The notes under the pieces were generated by a model, which saw nothing but the letters and a program-made list of their open reading frames with translations, was not told where the DNA came from and did not search any database. A stretch of DNA of 64,000 nt, from NCBI GenBank assembly GCA_018881555.1, contig JACAXG010000013.1, positions 5,928,191-5,992,190 of the forward strand, read 5' to 3'. Both the position numbers and the translations under genes were made by a program. Within the stretch, counting starts at the first letter, position 1. Every line of letters starts with the position of its first letter. Shown here in pieces: positions 40,201 to 53,690 of this stretch. Origin of the DNA: Amblyornis subalaris (Eukaryota > Chordata > Aves > Passeriformes > Ptilonorhynchidae).

Positions 40201-42640
40201 ACTACTATAATGCCTCACTGCTTACCACAACAGAGAGAGCAAGTCTGGTTTAGAGGGGAAATGATGCAAAGCACCGATCTCCAAATCAGAAACATCCTAG
40301 CAAGACCTCCCATAGCAACAAAAGAATTAAAAATAACAGAGAGAAAAAAGGACAAGGCAGCCAGCATTACCTGGGCTGCATAATCGATTTAGAACCCCTC
40401 ACTGTTCAGCTGAAAACATTTACTGATTAANCCACTTCCACCCAGGCACTGTCAGTAGTGGCACTGCAGTTGTGGTGCCTCCAGCATCACTGCTGTGCTT
40501 ATCATGGGCTGATTACATCACACTAAGTGAGGTCTCCTAGAGATGCTCTTCAGTGCACAATCCCAGTTACTCAAACNCCGAATTCTAATCAACCATATAG
40601 TTATGGTTCAGGAGAAGGAGCTAGATCTGAACTTGAAAAGCTGTGGATTTTAGTTGGGCCCCTAGAAATATTGCCTGCTGCAGATTCAGGCAGGGGTTAT
40701 TGGGTTACATGAACTGCCATGTGAATGAATATGGGACTAGAAATGAAGTGGGCCCTTGAGCACACAGAAATTGGCCATTTCTCAATTATAGGCTCACTCT
40801 TTGAGCAGCTTCAATGAACGTGATCAGCTCTTGGCCATGAAGAAGTGTTGATGGAAAAAAAATGCAGTGAAAGAGCTCTTTGACACTACCTGATAAATGA
40901 TAGATCTTCAAAGTNGGATAAGAACTGGACAGAACAGAAATTCATTATGAATCAACATACAACAGATGGTGTATTCTGAGTCTTGGGTCTTAAAATCTTA
41001 AAATGTAGCCAGCTATTTGCATTCTTGGCTTTTATATTTTCTTTAATTACTTCAACCTTAGTCCCTCAATCAACATTTCTGTTACAAACTACTACAGGGA
41101 ATTCCCAGCTCCATTCCTGGTGTGGCAGTAGGGTCTCAGACTATATTTGGATATTGGACTTTCAGGGTTGACACTATTCACTAATTATTATTTTGGCCTC
41201 TGCAGTGGCATATTGGGCTCTAACATCTTGGCTTCTTCCACTCTAGAAATCAGAGGGGGTCAGCCATGTAATGGTTCTGTGCTGAGGAGCTTTCTGCTCA
41301 AGCCTNTGTGGGCACACGAAGTTTACAAAATGCAAAAAAATAAGATTCCATTCAGCATTTTCTCCTGCCTGCCTGCCACACTGTAACTCTGTAACTGCTG
41401 AGCTNTTGCCATATGAAAAGAAGAGCTCATGAAAATTCGGAGGAAAAGCTCTGCAGTTCCCTAAAGAACCAAAAATGGGAACAACATATTCTGAAAGTTC
41501 ATCCTCAGCAGCCAAACTCTGATCCAACACAGATGTAGTTGAATATTATAGATGGAGAAGATTATCATTTTATATATTGTTTCTCTTGCTTTATCATTCT
41601 CTACATTTTTATGGGCTGGCCACATCTTGCTTCATGTACGAATGTAAATACACATGTAAATGAACAGTGTTGTGCAAAGTCTTTTTCTGATACTAATAAT
41701 GGGAAATTTTCATCCCAGGGTTAGCTGTACAGCATACTAAACTGCACGCTTTTGATTTCTGAGTATTATACTATTTCCTGATAATAAAAGTATGCAACCC
41801 CAGTTTATTGCTCTCCATTTAACAAAGGAAATCAATGTTTATTTTGTATGTCTGAAAAGAACAAACTCAATTAAAGGAATGACCGATAAAATACTGACTC
41901 AGGAGCTTGTACAGACACTTAATCACACGTGTGGGAGAAACCCCCCTGGAAGACTGATTGTGCTGCCCATCGAGAATGATGTCAAAATCCATTAACTTCA
42001 ACAGGAACAAGAACTGGCCAAATCTCCAAGTGCTCCAAGGCCTCTCCAGGCTTAGGGTTGGCAAGAAACTTCCAGCATCTGCTGTAGGATTCTGACTTCT
42101 GCTGTGCGTGCAGAAATGCTCTGTCCAGAACAGCCCACATCTACGAGGACCCCCTGCTGCAAAGGGCAGCTGGCCGGATCCGGGTGCCCAGNAGCGCATA
42201 GCTTGGATCCCACAAAGAATTCATCCATCCCTTTGGTGGTAGTTTTACTGTCCTTGAGCAACATACAAGCGTGGGCAAAGGTCACGACTGAAAATGGCCA
42301 GTCTTGCCTTGCAGCGCTGAAGGGTGATGGCAGTTTGCTCGTGTATTTCCCATGCACAAATATGGCAAGTTACAAAACTCCCTAATGCCAGTTATTTAAA
42401 ATATTACTGATAAATTTTAACCAGGCCTCACTCTAGCAGCTCTATATCTGATTTTTAACACNTGAAAAATAGAAGTTTTTTGCTGGGACAGACAGTGTCT
42501 TGAACATCGTCATTGGTCAAGCTGAAGTCACTGACACAATTTTTCAGTTGTGTCATTTTCAGTGNGATTTAGTTACAGCCACTTTCAGATGAAAAAAACA
42601 TTAGGTACAGGAAAACCACCACACTGGGCGTTGTAACCAT
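37236..42640. other. non-coding sequence without recognised genes
   Basis: The open frame at 37,458-38,165 (235 codons, plus) is the longest here. It overlaps other long frames on both strands in a locally GC-richer patch and has no recognisable domain, so I treat it as chance. A weak MIR-like phrase (AGTTAACCTCATCTGTTCCCC) sits near 38,320, and a possible old LINE phrase near 41,990. Nothing else is supported. Confidence 0.5.
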
Positions 42641-42671
42641 GAGAGTGACTTGTTCCCCTTCCCCACTGCAG

Positions 42672-42862
42672 ATGACTTGCGTAATTTGATGGTCAAGCCT
42701 ATTGAAACTACACAACATACTCTGTTTTTCAATTTCATGGACGGTGATGTAACTCCAAAACAAGCAATGGTTAATGAAATATTATTCGTCCCACCCAAAG
42801 CAAGAAAAGAAGAAATGTCACACTGCTCGAAGCTTTGCTATTAGACTGAAAATGTCTAATAA
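42672..42862 (+). other. candidate 3'-terminal exon, unknown gene
   Basis: A strong acceptor (TTGTTCCCCTTCCCCACTGCAG) ends at 42,671. The frame that follows runs from Asp-Asp-Leu-Arg-Asn-Leu through HTLFFNFMDGDVTPKQA to a TAG at 42,842-42,844, about 57 residues with balanced, protein-like composition. A canonical AATAAA lies 13 bases after the stop (42,857-42,862). Acceptor, frame, stop and poly(A) signal are in the right order for a terminal exon. I recognise no family and no upstream exon, so it may be a lineage-specific transcript, an lncRNA exon, a relic, or coincidence. Confidence 0.3.
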
Positions 42863-45800
42863 AATGTCTCTAGAAGAGCTCCTGCAGCACTGTTTCTGTC
42901 CGAGACGTGGCTGCTGGTCTTCTCTGCCACAGAAAATTCCTTGTGATATGGTAGGGATGATTGGAGAATCATACTGGAGAATGATTCAAGTGGTTACAAC
43001 TGGGTAAATGGTTCCTTGCTCAATATCCTCAGTCATTATATCTTTTGTGCTTTCTTTAAAAACCAACAGAATTGGGTTATCTCATGCAAGGCCACAGCTG
43101 AAAAGGAAGTATCAGAAGAGAAAATATATGAATTTGGAAATTTCTCATTTTGTGGAAAGGTGACTCTGTCATGTCTCATGCACCAAAGGCTTCCTCATGC
43201 CTGACTGCTGTGGGAGGGGTGCGTGAACCCCACACCAGGAATTCACATGGAAACCTCAAAATTTCAGATAGACTTGTTCACTGCTCAGCTTCATCATCTC
43301 TCATCCTCATTAAAGTAAAAATATCATATAAACCAGGAAATCACTCAGTAAAGCTTCCTCTGCATTAACTCGAACTGATGGAGTGAGAGATGAAAAAGAG
43401 AAGGCTAAAGAAAGGCACACCAAATGCACAGCAAAGTTGCCGTGTGAAATGTGTCTGCTTCCAGGGTCACGCAAATCAACAGCAGATGTTGGAGATAACC
43501 TCTTGTGGCTGTAACTTGACATGTCAAAGAGCAGTTCTGCCCTACAGCCCTTCACTCTTTCTCCCCTTGGGAGGGTAACAGGAGATCTTTCTGTCATCTG
43601 GTGGAATTTCTCTTCTACCACGATGCTAAGGCTGGTAATTCAATACATATCAGCCTCTGAAACTGATCTATAGCAAGGGGCTGCAGAGGTAGGAATCCCT
43701 CCGAGCCCTGAGGCTATTTTGGGGATTTATTAGGACACTTCCATGGGGCAAAAGACTCTGCTGAAATGTTCACCCCACATCCCCTGGGGTGTGCAGCAAG
43801 TGGTCTCCTGTGGATAGGCCAATGTTGTGCAGGAATTGGGAGTTGGGGTGAAGGGGGCTCACATGCACAAGATTGATCTCGGTCGGTGCCACAGTTCTTC
43901 CTGCAGGTGATATAACTACAAGAATGGTTTGCTGAGGAGGCAGTTGGGCTCTAATCCCTCATGGCAGAGCACATGTGACACAAATGAAGCTGGCAAAAAA
44001 GCTCTGCAAAAGCTTGGTCACTCAGCAAGTTACTGGGATGAATACTTTTGTCACCAAAAAGTGGGATCTCTGTCCTATCCTACTTAGGGCAATATAATTT
44101 ATGTTCTGGTATTTCTGCAGAGTGCATTGTAGGGATATGACAGAAAAAAGAGAGGTATCTTGGATTTGATTAACCCTCGTCTAATGAAAATGATAGAGCT
44201 CAAGTAAAGGTGAAACTGAAGAGGAAATTCTTCAACATCTTCATCTTTCTAGAAACAGTTTATGATTTTCACTGAGCTGCAAGGGGCAGCCCCAGGGTGG
44301 TGGGCTGGCAAGCAGGAGTTTCCTTTAGGAAGATCACCACTGAATCAACCCAATCAAATCAATTCACCTGAACTGCAGCAATAATCTGGGCACACCAAAG
44401 ATCCAAACTGAGTCTTGAGATCTGTTCTTAAAGAATCCTTATTACATCACACTGCTGCACTATAGACGCAGGATAAGGCTTCCCTCACCCCCCATCATCA
44501 CATCTTTAACACCACTACACACATATGAGTCTAAAAGATCTTTATCCCCCCTAATAATTTTAAGCATTTTTTTCCTTAACAGAGGTTGAGTTTCCTAGTT
44601 ATTCTCCTCCCTGCATAATAAAAAATACTGGAGTAAGGAAGAGAAAGCTCCTGCTTATAATGAAAACCACATTATGGCAGAACCCTGGGGACTGGCTGGG
44701 GGAGGTGGAGGCAAGGGGGCTCCTTGGCTCCGCTCAAAAGTATGATCCAATAAGTCATTTCCAGGGTAAACACATAAATCTGTCCATCTCGAATAGAATC
44801 CAAACAATCAGAAGTATTCCCCTTGCCTCATTCAAAACATCTCTGCTGCTACTGAGGAAATAAAAGGAGTGGATGAAAACAAACACGCTTTGGTGGAAGT
44901 TGAAAAAGAAAACATTCAGTATAAATGTTCAGATGGCCTCTGAGTACCTTCGCTCAGAGTTGAAGTTCTGGCTGCCTCACTGGTGGTGTTGTGCATGCAC
45001 TGATGTTGTCGAGAGTGTTAGGATGAGATGTTAGGATGTACGCCCAGAGAAAAGAAAAAAATGGGATGGAAAAGAAAAAAATTAACAGTTTTTCCCCTGC
45101 AGCAAATCTGGTTTAGCTAAAGTGCAAGTCTGGATTTGTACAGAAAGCAGAACCTACCATCACAGCCTGTTTTCATCAGTGTGCCCTGCTGGGGAAGCGT
45201 AAGACCGGCTCAGTTGAATGGTAAAGATCAAGGAGAAAATTCTTTTTATGAGGGTCAAAACTGCTTGTAATCTGCATTGTCAGATCAAAACCCCAAATCT
45301 GATAGACTTTGCACTGCAAATGAAAGCTATTGAACTGTCATAATGCAAGCTCTCCCACCCCCCAAACCTAGCTCTGTTTATAATGTCATTGAAGAAATCA
45401 CGGTCTGCTACAATTACTGTCAGGTCTGGCTCACCCTGCTTTTAACCTGTGTCTCTCTGAGGAGCTTTTCAGACCTAGTGCTATTGTCTGCTATCTTGTT
45501 CAAAATGTTGTCCTTGTTATCATAAACATCTTTTTCTGCAAAGGCAGTGATGTTCCTAGAGAACCTGAGTCACAGTGAAACACCAGGTGTTACAGAGGTG
45601 TTTTTATCTGGGTAGTAATTCAAACTGAGCATTTAAAAATTTCAAGGTAATACTTGAAATCACCTCTCTAGCTATGTCCCAGGATCCATTTCTGCTGCAG
45701 AATCCCAAAACTGCCCATAGTTTCCTAGTGAGGTGATACCCACAATTCTAAGTTTTCTACTTTAGGTCTTCATTAGGAACACCAGGAACAAAATACAATG

Positions 45801-47400
45801 TTCATCTTTAGCTCTTTCCCAAATTGTGCTATTCAACTATTTTCCTTGGAGGCCCTGTCTTTGACCTCTGCTGTTAGTTTAGCCCAGCTACACTTCCAGT
45901 TTGTTTGGACAAGTTTATAACCTGGTAAAAGGAGGACACAGAAGGTGAGCCAGGTGAATTACGGCTGTAGATAGTACAAAGGCAATCAAGTCATGGCCAG
46001 TAGAAGTCAGGAAGGTGCCATCAGACAATTCATCCTCTCTGTGTAACCCACTGGATTCTGCCCTGAGGATCTACAGGCAATTCAGCAACAGCACTACAAC
46101 TAATTTTCCAGCAAACACACATGGGATAATGCATGTTTCTGTGGGTCTTGTGCAACTCTTTGGTAGCTGCATGCTTGTATTTCCATCTGGTCAATTCTAC
46201 CCATCCGTTCAAATCTGCCAATTTTAATGTAAATTGGTTAGCTAAAAGATGGTTTGGACTTCCTTTAGGTTATCTTTTCCCTGCTTCTTGCTCGGCTAAC
46301 GCTTGAGCTGATATTTCTTGCAGGAGGTTATGAAATGTGATTCCCAACAGCGCAAGATCTGACGCTACAACTCCAATGGGTCATTTCCGTCTCGGTACAA
46401 CCCCTTCCCGCATTAGCTCGGATGGATGTGTCACTCATGCACATGATCCCCTCACTTGACTGTTTCTTCACATGAGGCAGAGAGCAGAGTGAGTAGTGGA
46501 AGGAATTAAAATTCTTATGTCAGTCCTTTCACTAGGGAGAATGTTTAGAGACATTATTGGCGTAGTCATGTGGAGTGTTTTCCAGGCAAGATTTCACCAA
46601 AAAGCTTCAAAACAGTTTCAGGACATAACTTTAATATTTGGATGATTTTGCAAGGAACAGATTAATTCAGCCTTGCATTAGAGCTGAAGTAACTCCCAGC
46701 AAGAGTAGAATAAAGCCCAACATATTTTGTGCAGATGGATCCTCATTGTCTGAACTCATATGGATCCTGCAGAGGTGTCAGGGAAATGGTCACTGGTGGG
46801 GACCAGAAAACTGAATCTGTTCTGCACCTGGAGGGAATAAGACAGAGCACCCACACAAGGATGAGCTGGAAGTCAACTGGGGCCCTCAAGGAGGGCATGG
46901 GAAGGGTTTGACTGGTAAGGGGTGGATGTGTTATGTACACACAGGCATCTGGGAGAGAGTTCACAGCTATTTTGGCAGAGGGAACTCTTCTTTGTCTCAG
47001 ACACGCGTATCAGGTCAGAGAGGTATCTTGGGCATCTGCTTTATCATCTGAATATCTTTCATATCAGGTCATTTATGGGTAGCTTTGATGTTTCAGTAGG
47101 GTTTATTCCCCAAAGGACATGCCTTCCTCATTGGTTGTGCTCTTCCCGTGTGTAACTTGAAGCATGGCTACCAAGGGCTGAAAGTGCTTCTGAGCTGCTT
47201 TTAGAGGCTCAGGACTCAAATTCCCAACTTGCCTAGGCACAAGGCATTGTAATACCAAGAAAACTGATACTCAGATGTTTTTAATGACTTGGGCTTTTAG
47301 TGACTTGCCTTCTTTTATATAAAAAAAATCCATGATGGAGCACGAGATTTAAATAGGATCTTCTAAAGCCCATTTAACCCTTGAACCATCTTCCTCTGGT

Positions 47401-47432
47401 CTTTAGAGCTAAAGGTGCTTTAGAGCTAAAGG
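47401..47432. repeat. tandem duplication of a 15-bp palindromic unit
   Basis: CTTTAGAGCTAAAGG occurs at 47,401-47,415 and again, identical, at 47,418-47,432 (period 17). Each unit is an inverted repeat (CTTTAG, AG, CTAAAG) and can form a short hairpin. It looks like a two-site arrangement for a dimeric DNA-binding protein or a recent slippage event. Confidence 0.85.
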
Positions 47433-50400
47433 AAAATGCCACAAGCTTCGTTCTAGGGTTCACCTTGGAGACATCCTTAAGCTGAAAGCAGACTCAAGAG
47501 TATTTCATGTCCCTTAAGGGGATATTCTGCTTTCACAGCACTTTGTGAAGGTCTGGAAACCAGCTGCTCAGACCCTGTTCTGAACAGTTTGCAGACTGGG
47601 AGCTCCAACATCCAGGCTAGTGGGNTTGTGCTTCAAAGGAAAGTCGTGAGGAGTGGGGGAGTCTATTGTAGAATTGGGCTCCTGCTCTGCATCCACTGTT
47701 ATTTACTGTCTCAGTGAAAATTGCTGCTACATTTCCGAAAGATGAAACTCTGCATGCAGCTGCTAACAGTGGGGTTCTGGGGGATACAATGCATGTGCAA
47801 AGCCATTTTCTTGGAAGCTTTTTAGATATCTAAATACAGCCTGAAGAAGGAAATTATTTTCCCTGAACATACCTTCCTTTTGATAGATTGCTCTCCCAAC
47901 GGTGTTCTCCCGATGCCTCACTTTGTGGAAGGAAGTAGAAAAGCTTGTTGCAAACAGTGAGGACACTGCTTTACCACAAAAGACCTGGCAAAATGTCTGT
48001 GGATTTAGTTTCATTTTGAGCAGGATCAAAACCCAGCTTCTTTCTTTTCCTGAATCAAAACATGGAAAGTAGAGGAACCACAAATACTGGAAATAGACAT
48101 ATTCGTAAACTCAGAGGCTGAACTTTGCATCCTATAACACTTATAGTGTTATTACTCTAACAATTATGCCCATATAAAACACAATCAACTGGCAAACAAT
48201 ACATCAATCTAGAAGGGAAAATATAACTCATATTGGTTGATAGTTTGTTTTGTATCTAACTGTTCTACCAGAACCTTTAAATCTTGGTTAGCTGAGGATG
48301 GCTAATTTGTTTTTGAAAGAAATCTCCATCTGGGTAATATGTTTTGTTAAATCTAAGCCAAATTTAGTAGAAAGGAGTTGTATTTTTGCATACCAGAAAA
48401 GGATGTATTTCCTGCTAGTTTTGCAGACATGCCTTTAATTTTCTGCCCAGTGAACGGAGCTCAGATCAATTAAAAGATGGACCATTTCAGTCATTACTGA
48501 AACCTCCTCCAAATTGTCACTAAACACTGTTTATGAGAGGTGGTCCTTTAATAAAAAAGGAACAAGAACTGGATGTAGCTTACCCAGTGGATACTTCTTT
48601 GNTCTTTCTGTTGGCAAGAGGCCAAAGCTGTTATTGCTTTTTGTCACAGTTTCACTGGCAATGCACATCACGGGACAGTAGGAACAGGTAAAGAGGAGAT
48701 GAGTACTGGAATTGCTCCTTTATTTTTGTTGGCTGCAACNAAAGCATTCAGTCTCCTTGTGGATCTGTTTTCTCAACTGTGGAATAACACACCAGCAAGA
48801 ACTGCAAGGTAAGAAGAGTTAGAGTCTTCAGAAGCAAAATTCATAAAGGGCAGGTCCTACCTGACTAGATCATCTGAGAGACCTCTTGTATGGAAAAATG
48901 AAATATTTCATCACCTTTTGTTTTTAAGTGTGATCTGAGAGGTGAGAGATGGGCTTGTGGCTGGGACAGAGACACTACAGAGGCCCCATCCTCAGCATCA
49001 CACACTGCCTCTGGCTTTCTTTGGGACCTTTGGCAAGTCCTCTATCCCATGAGAAAGAATATCTATTTATCACTATATTTATCTCCTCAGCAGATGTTTT
49101 GCCCATTTAAAACCAAATGCAAATGCTGATTTGTAGGTGCTGTGAATAATCTGTCCCACACACAGCTCTGCTCATTGAAAGCCACAGGCACAGATCTGGG
49201 ATTGCAGCTATAGCAGGCAGCCCTTGCCACAACCCAAAAGCGCATGTGCTGCTCCCAGCATTATCTTTCTGTGCTTGGCAACTTCTACCAATAAAGACTT
49301 GCTTTCTTAGGAATTTTCCTAGCAGCTGGTTGCTTATCTAAGGAAAAGTGACGGATATGAGCACAAGCAGACACACAGGTACTGGACGCAAATTATCAGC
49401 GGGAAGAGATTCCCTGAGGCCAACAGTTAGGCTTGGATATAGTCANTGACCACCTGGTCCAGAGCTGATAAGAAGCAATTAAACCCAAGAATCCACCAGC
49501 CTGAATAAGAAAGGAAGAAAGAGGCCCCAGCTTCATTCTCATCTATTTTANCTCAAAGGATGATACAAAGGATAACCCTGGGGCCAGGCCCAGTACCAGC
49601 AAAGCCACGATCAGGTGGTTGGTGCAGCAGGCACAGCACATGTGCCACTGCTCCTCTTGAACATTGCCATGAGAGATGCTCAGTTTTGAGTCAGTTTACA
49701 GAAAAGCCTCATGGATGCAACATTCACAACTGTCGTTTATTGTTTGGTTTTGGGTTTTTGTTTTGTTTCATTTTTTGTAGATTTACCTCCGTCAATTTAA
49801 AGGATAAGAAAGAAGCTCAAGTTGGTCCAGTATTAGCAGCCACCAGGTTCAAGGCAGTGAATAAGCTGTGGTTTACACCATTAACAGAGTACAGAGAAGA
49901 AGATTTAGTATTGGGTTTTGGATTTTGCTAGTCAGCAAAATAACCAAAATAGTATTTATTCCTGTTCATGGGAATTTATAGAAGATCTGTCCCTGGGAGG
50001 AAAGATGTGCTCTATTCTGAATTGTGCTTTTCCCCAGCCTATCTGGAAAAAATATCTTCATGTAGGCTGTAACAATTGAAGCACATGCTATTTATGCATT
50101 GATGGGTATTTCTGACTTGAAATATTTGACAGGTTCTATGTTAAATATGTGGTTTCAGTTTCTAAATGTCGATCTCAAAGCCTCTTTCCCCTGTGCCTTA
50201 TTAAAAGAAAGGCTGTAGAAAAGGAAGCGAGGAAACCTGAAAGTTAAAGACATTCCAGGAGCATGTAGAAAGCCTTCCATTGTATCAACTCTCCTTGACC
50301 TCTTATTAGTGCATTGAATTTGCTATATTAATTCTATTGATTATTTAGTTTGTGTTTCTTTAAAAATTGTAAATGCACCTAGGACTTTTTAAGGAATAAG

Positions 50401-51081
50401 TTGCCATTAGAGATGGATCTCCAAAAGATACCAGAATTAGACTTGGCTAAAACTTTATTTACCTCTCGATATTTGCCTCTGCAGCTGATGAGGACGTGTT
50501 TAATAGGCTGAAGGTAAGAAACAATTGCTTCAGCTTTGTGTATCTAAAGAAAATTTACTTACAAACCACCTTCCAGAGGCAAAAAATAAAAGCCCTGCCC
50601 TATTCAAGGGGAGCCCCAGGCTGCCTGGTGTGGTTTGTGGTGGGAAGCTGTCTCTTACTGGCAGGGGCTGGCTCAGGTTGGTGCCTTTGCTGTCTCAGTG
50701 ATGATGCCCTTGCCTTGAAACAATCCCCAATGTGTGAGCAGGATTCCTGTGCTTCTGGAGCTGGTGTCTGCAGCTCAGGCATAGAAAGGTGGGCCTGAAA
50801 CTCTCAGAGTCACTGAAGATCCCATCGTGTATTTCAGAGGAGCACAGGGCTTAGTGTTAATGCTTTAATCAGGTTCTTCACATCAAATGGTGCCAAGGGG
50901 GGATGAGGCTCCTGGCTGCTGGTTTTGCAGAGGATGCTCCAGGTGCCAGCAGCACATCCAGGCAGCACCTCAAGCTGTTGTCCTTACACTGCACAGAGTC
51001 AGGAGCAGACTTGGAGATGGATGTCACCGACGGCTGCAGAGCTGGACAGAAGAATTTGTCTCTTTTGCAAAGTTAATGCAA

Positions 51082-51145
51082 TGATTTGGTTTGGGAGACA
51101 CCATAAGCTCAAAGGACCTTCTAGTTCACCCTGCTGTCTCCTTGG
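51082..51145 (-). mobile_element. worn CR1 LINE 3'-end relic (minus strand)
   Basis: The order ATGATTTGGTTTGGGAGACA, then AAAGGACCTTCTAGTTCACC, parallels the reverse complement of a CR1 3' end (GGTTTGGGTTGGAAGGGACC...ATCTAGTTCCAACC). Divergence is high, and the assignment is by motif order only. Confidence 0.5.
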
Positions 51146-52575
51146 AGCTGCTGGGCTGCCTGGGTACAGCAGGAGAAACTGAATTAATCACTAATGTGCA
51201 GCACCCCAACTCCTGCCTCCCAGGCTGGATGGTAACAGCCCTGGTAGTGTGCTTTGCCAGCCACTGCCTCTTTATGGTAAGATTTTCAAAAACAATGAAA
51301 ATGGTCCACCAACATAACCTGTCTGCCTAATCTGATCAGGGTAATGCTGCTGATTTTTGCAAAGGTGAAGGTCAAGATAAAGCTTTGCATTGGACCTGGT
51401 GGATTTCTCTGCTGTTCTTCAATAGCCCTGCAAATGTGGGGGTATAGAAACACAAGTAACTGCAATATTTTGTTACTCTTCATACAGCTGTGCTTAGTTG
51501 TTGACAACATGACTTGGGAGAAAGCAGCTGGTTTTGCAGTCCAAAAGTCTGGAATTCATTAGTGGAAATTTTCAGACGTGGGTTGTTTTTTTTTCTGGAT
51601 TTTTTTTTAATTATTCTTTGGCTTAGCTACAAAAAGTCAAAACAAACAGAGCTGAAAATTCATNATGAGGGGTCTTAAGGAGCTTCTTTGCTCTCTTTCA
51701 CCGAAGAAGTGACTGGAAAGAAAAATCACTTGAAAATTCCTTTTTCCTGGTTTGCTTTATTTGTGACAGCAAGCCCTTTCCTGAGGAGCTGTTAAGAGCT
51801 TCTCTGGAATTCAGGTTTATTTGGAGAACACCAACTAAAGCCTGCAGTTGTACTAACCTCGGAAAGGAAAGGGGAGGAGACGGAGAAGTGACGCTAATTT
51901 ATTCACTGAAGAGTTCAAACTGTGCAGTTTTTCCCCTCCAAGGAACTTTTTCTCCTGCTCGGGAATAAAAACTGCATGGCAAAAGTTAACCTGTGACATC
52001 CTGACTCGAGACAGGAGCAGATTGGTTTGAGTTTGTTTTCTGGGCCCTTAGTGAGAGCAGACTGCAGCATTTCAATACTGCAACTGCCTGGGAGAACATG
52101 GAGGTGGAATTTGCTTGGCAGAAGTGAAAGATTCTTTGCCTGAGTAAAAGCACAGGAGTGCTGAGCCCTCCCGAGGTGGGCATCAGCCCTGCTGCTGGTC
52201 TGGCACAGCTCTTGGCCAGGTTCTGCTTTGAGCTCTCCCTTCTCAGAGTCTCATATCTGTTACTTCCCCTTTGTAGGTTTTTCATCCCTTCCCACCATCT
52301 AGGTTTGTTGCTGCAGGCTCCCCCTCTTTAGGGGGGCAATCGCATCGTCTCAGCTCCTGGCAGCTTCTTTCTAGAGTGTTTTCCGAGAGATCCTGTGCTG
52401 CAAGCCTGCCCCAGGATCCACCCTTCCCTGCTATGCTACTTCCCACTATCGTTCTGACAACAAATATTTCCTATCTTGTTGCACTCCTCTGATGCTGAGC
52501 ACTGGGAGATCCCGGGCTCTGGTCCAGGGCCAACAGCTTTCTGACAAGCACCAGCAGCACCGTAACAAATAACTC

Positions 52576-52640
52576 GGCTTTGGAGAGCCGCCTTTCCCTA
52601 AGGAATAACGTGGCTTTGGAGAGCCGCCTTTCCGTAAGGA
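52576..52640. repeat. 36-bp tandem duplication with embedded hairpin
   Basis: The 29-bp unit beginning GGCTTTGGAGAGCCGCCTTT is at 52,576-52,604 and recurs at 52,612-52,640 with a single C/G difference in the compared part (period 36). Each copy contains GGCT-TTGGAG-AGCC, a self-complementary stem; the first extends to a 5-bp CGGCT/AGCCG stem. On the minus strand it yields a repeated ERRLSKA peptide inside a 104-codon frame, which I regard as chance. Confidence 0.85.
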
Positions 52641-53685
52641 AAGGAGAGNGGGAGAGAGAAAACAGGCACATGAAACCTCTCCTGCTAAAATCTTTCAGCA
52701 CACGCTGTGGATCTGCTACAAAGGATGTTTCAACATGAGCTTCTGGAAGCTGTGCTGCTCGTGAGTGACGAGGTGGTTTACACACACCTTGGTCTGGGAA
52801 AGCCTTGGAGCCTTTTGTAANTACAGGTTAACAAAACTGCTTTGCCTGGGACTTCAGAAGTGTTAGGCAAACTTCTCTGGAACTGGGGGAATTGGTTGTT
52901 CAAAAAAAATAAAAATCCTTGTTTCTGCTNCTCATTCTTGATCCTCTTGGATTTCCAAGCTGAGTTAGGTGTTACCCTCCCATGCAGACGGGGAAGAACA
53001 TTTGGTGTGTCACAGCAGCCTTCAAGTAGAAGTGATGTCACAAGAAAGTTTTGCCCCTATCCAGACAGGATGATGACTCTCTCCAGTTGGACTAAGGACT
53101 GGCTAAGCCCCTGGCAGCCCTCCTCTCAAATCTAATACGTAGAGAAAGTGCTGCAGCTTGTTACTTAACGTCTGTGCTCCTCAGACAGCCAGTCAACAGT
53201 GTGACTAAGAGAAAACGAAATTGGACTTTTTTTCTGTAAACTGGAATGTGTAATTATTGCAGATGATAATCCCCCATTTCTTGGAAAAGGCAAAGATTCC
53301 TATCTGGGATTCTCATAGCATGACACAGTTCAGAAAGCAAGTGACCATTCACAGAAGTAATTGAAAAGCTAAAGTAGCAAATTTCTGGTCTTTGGTGCCA
53401 AGGATGCTGGTGCTTTCTTGTGAACTGACATGCTTCCCTTTGTTTGCCAGCATGGAAATTCTTGTTGTAACTCCAGTGGCAGGTGCAAGACGGATAGCGA
53501 AGGTGTCCTTCTGCCTTCTTTTACTGCTGCTTCTTATAGTTGAATTCAGAAGATATGTGATACAATGGTTCCTTATTTGAAACTTTTTCACGAACTTATG
53601 ATATTTTTAGCACATCCAAGTTAAAACTACATTCATTTAGGTTGCTTAGAAGTAATTTCAATTTTTCTTGCCAGGTGAATTCATA

Positions 53686-53690
53686 AATGC
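53686..53690. repeat. target-site duplication, left copy (LTR 1)
   Basis: AATGC immediately before the LTR 5' TGT. It is matched exactly by AATGC at 54,723-54,727, directly after the LTR 3' end. Five-bp duplications are characteristic of ERVL-class integrations. Confidence 0.9.

Larger units (their letters stand above)
42863..53685. other. non-coding sequence; relics and small duplications
   Basis: No supported gene. It contains the palindromic duplication at 47.4 kb, the hairpin-bearing duplication at 52.6 kb, a worn CR1 tail at 51.1 kb and a weak MIR-like stretch near 48,960-49,100 (core TTTGGCAAGTCCTCTATC). Chance frames include 49,560-49,931 (plus). I see no N between 42,566 and 47,624. 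Confidence 0.5.

Noticed and set aside
48960..49105. Third MIR-like match (core TTTGGCAAGTCCTCTATC)
   Set aside because: Only one short core phrase fits; flanking motif order is not convincing enough for a feature.
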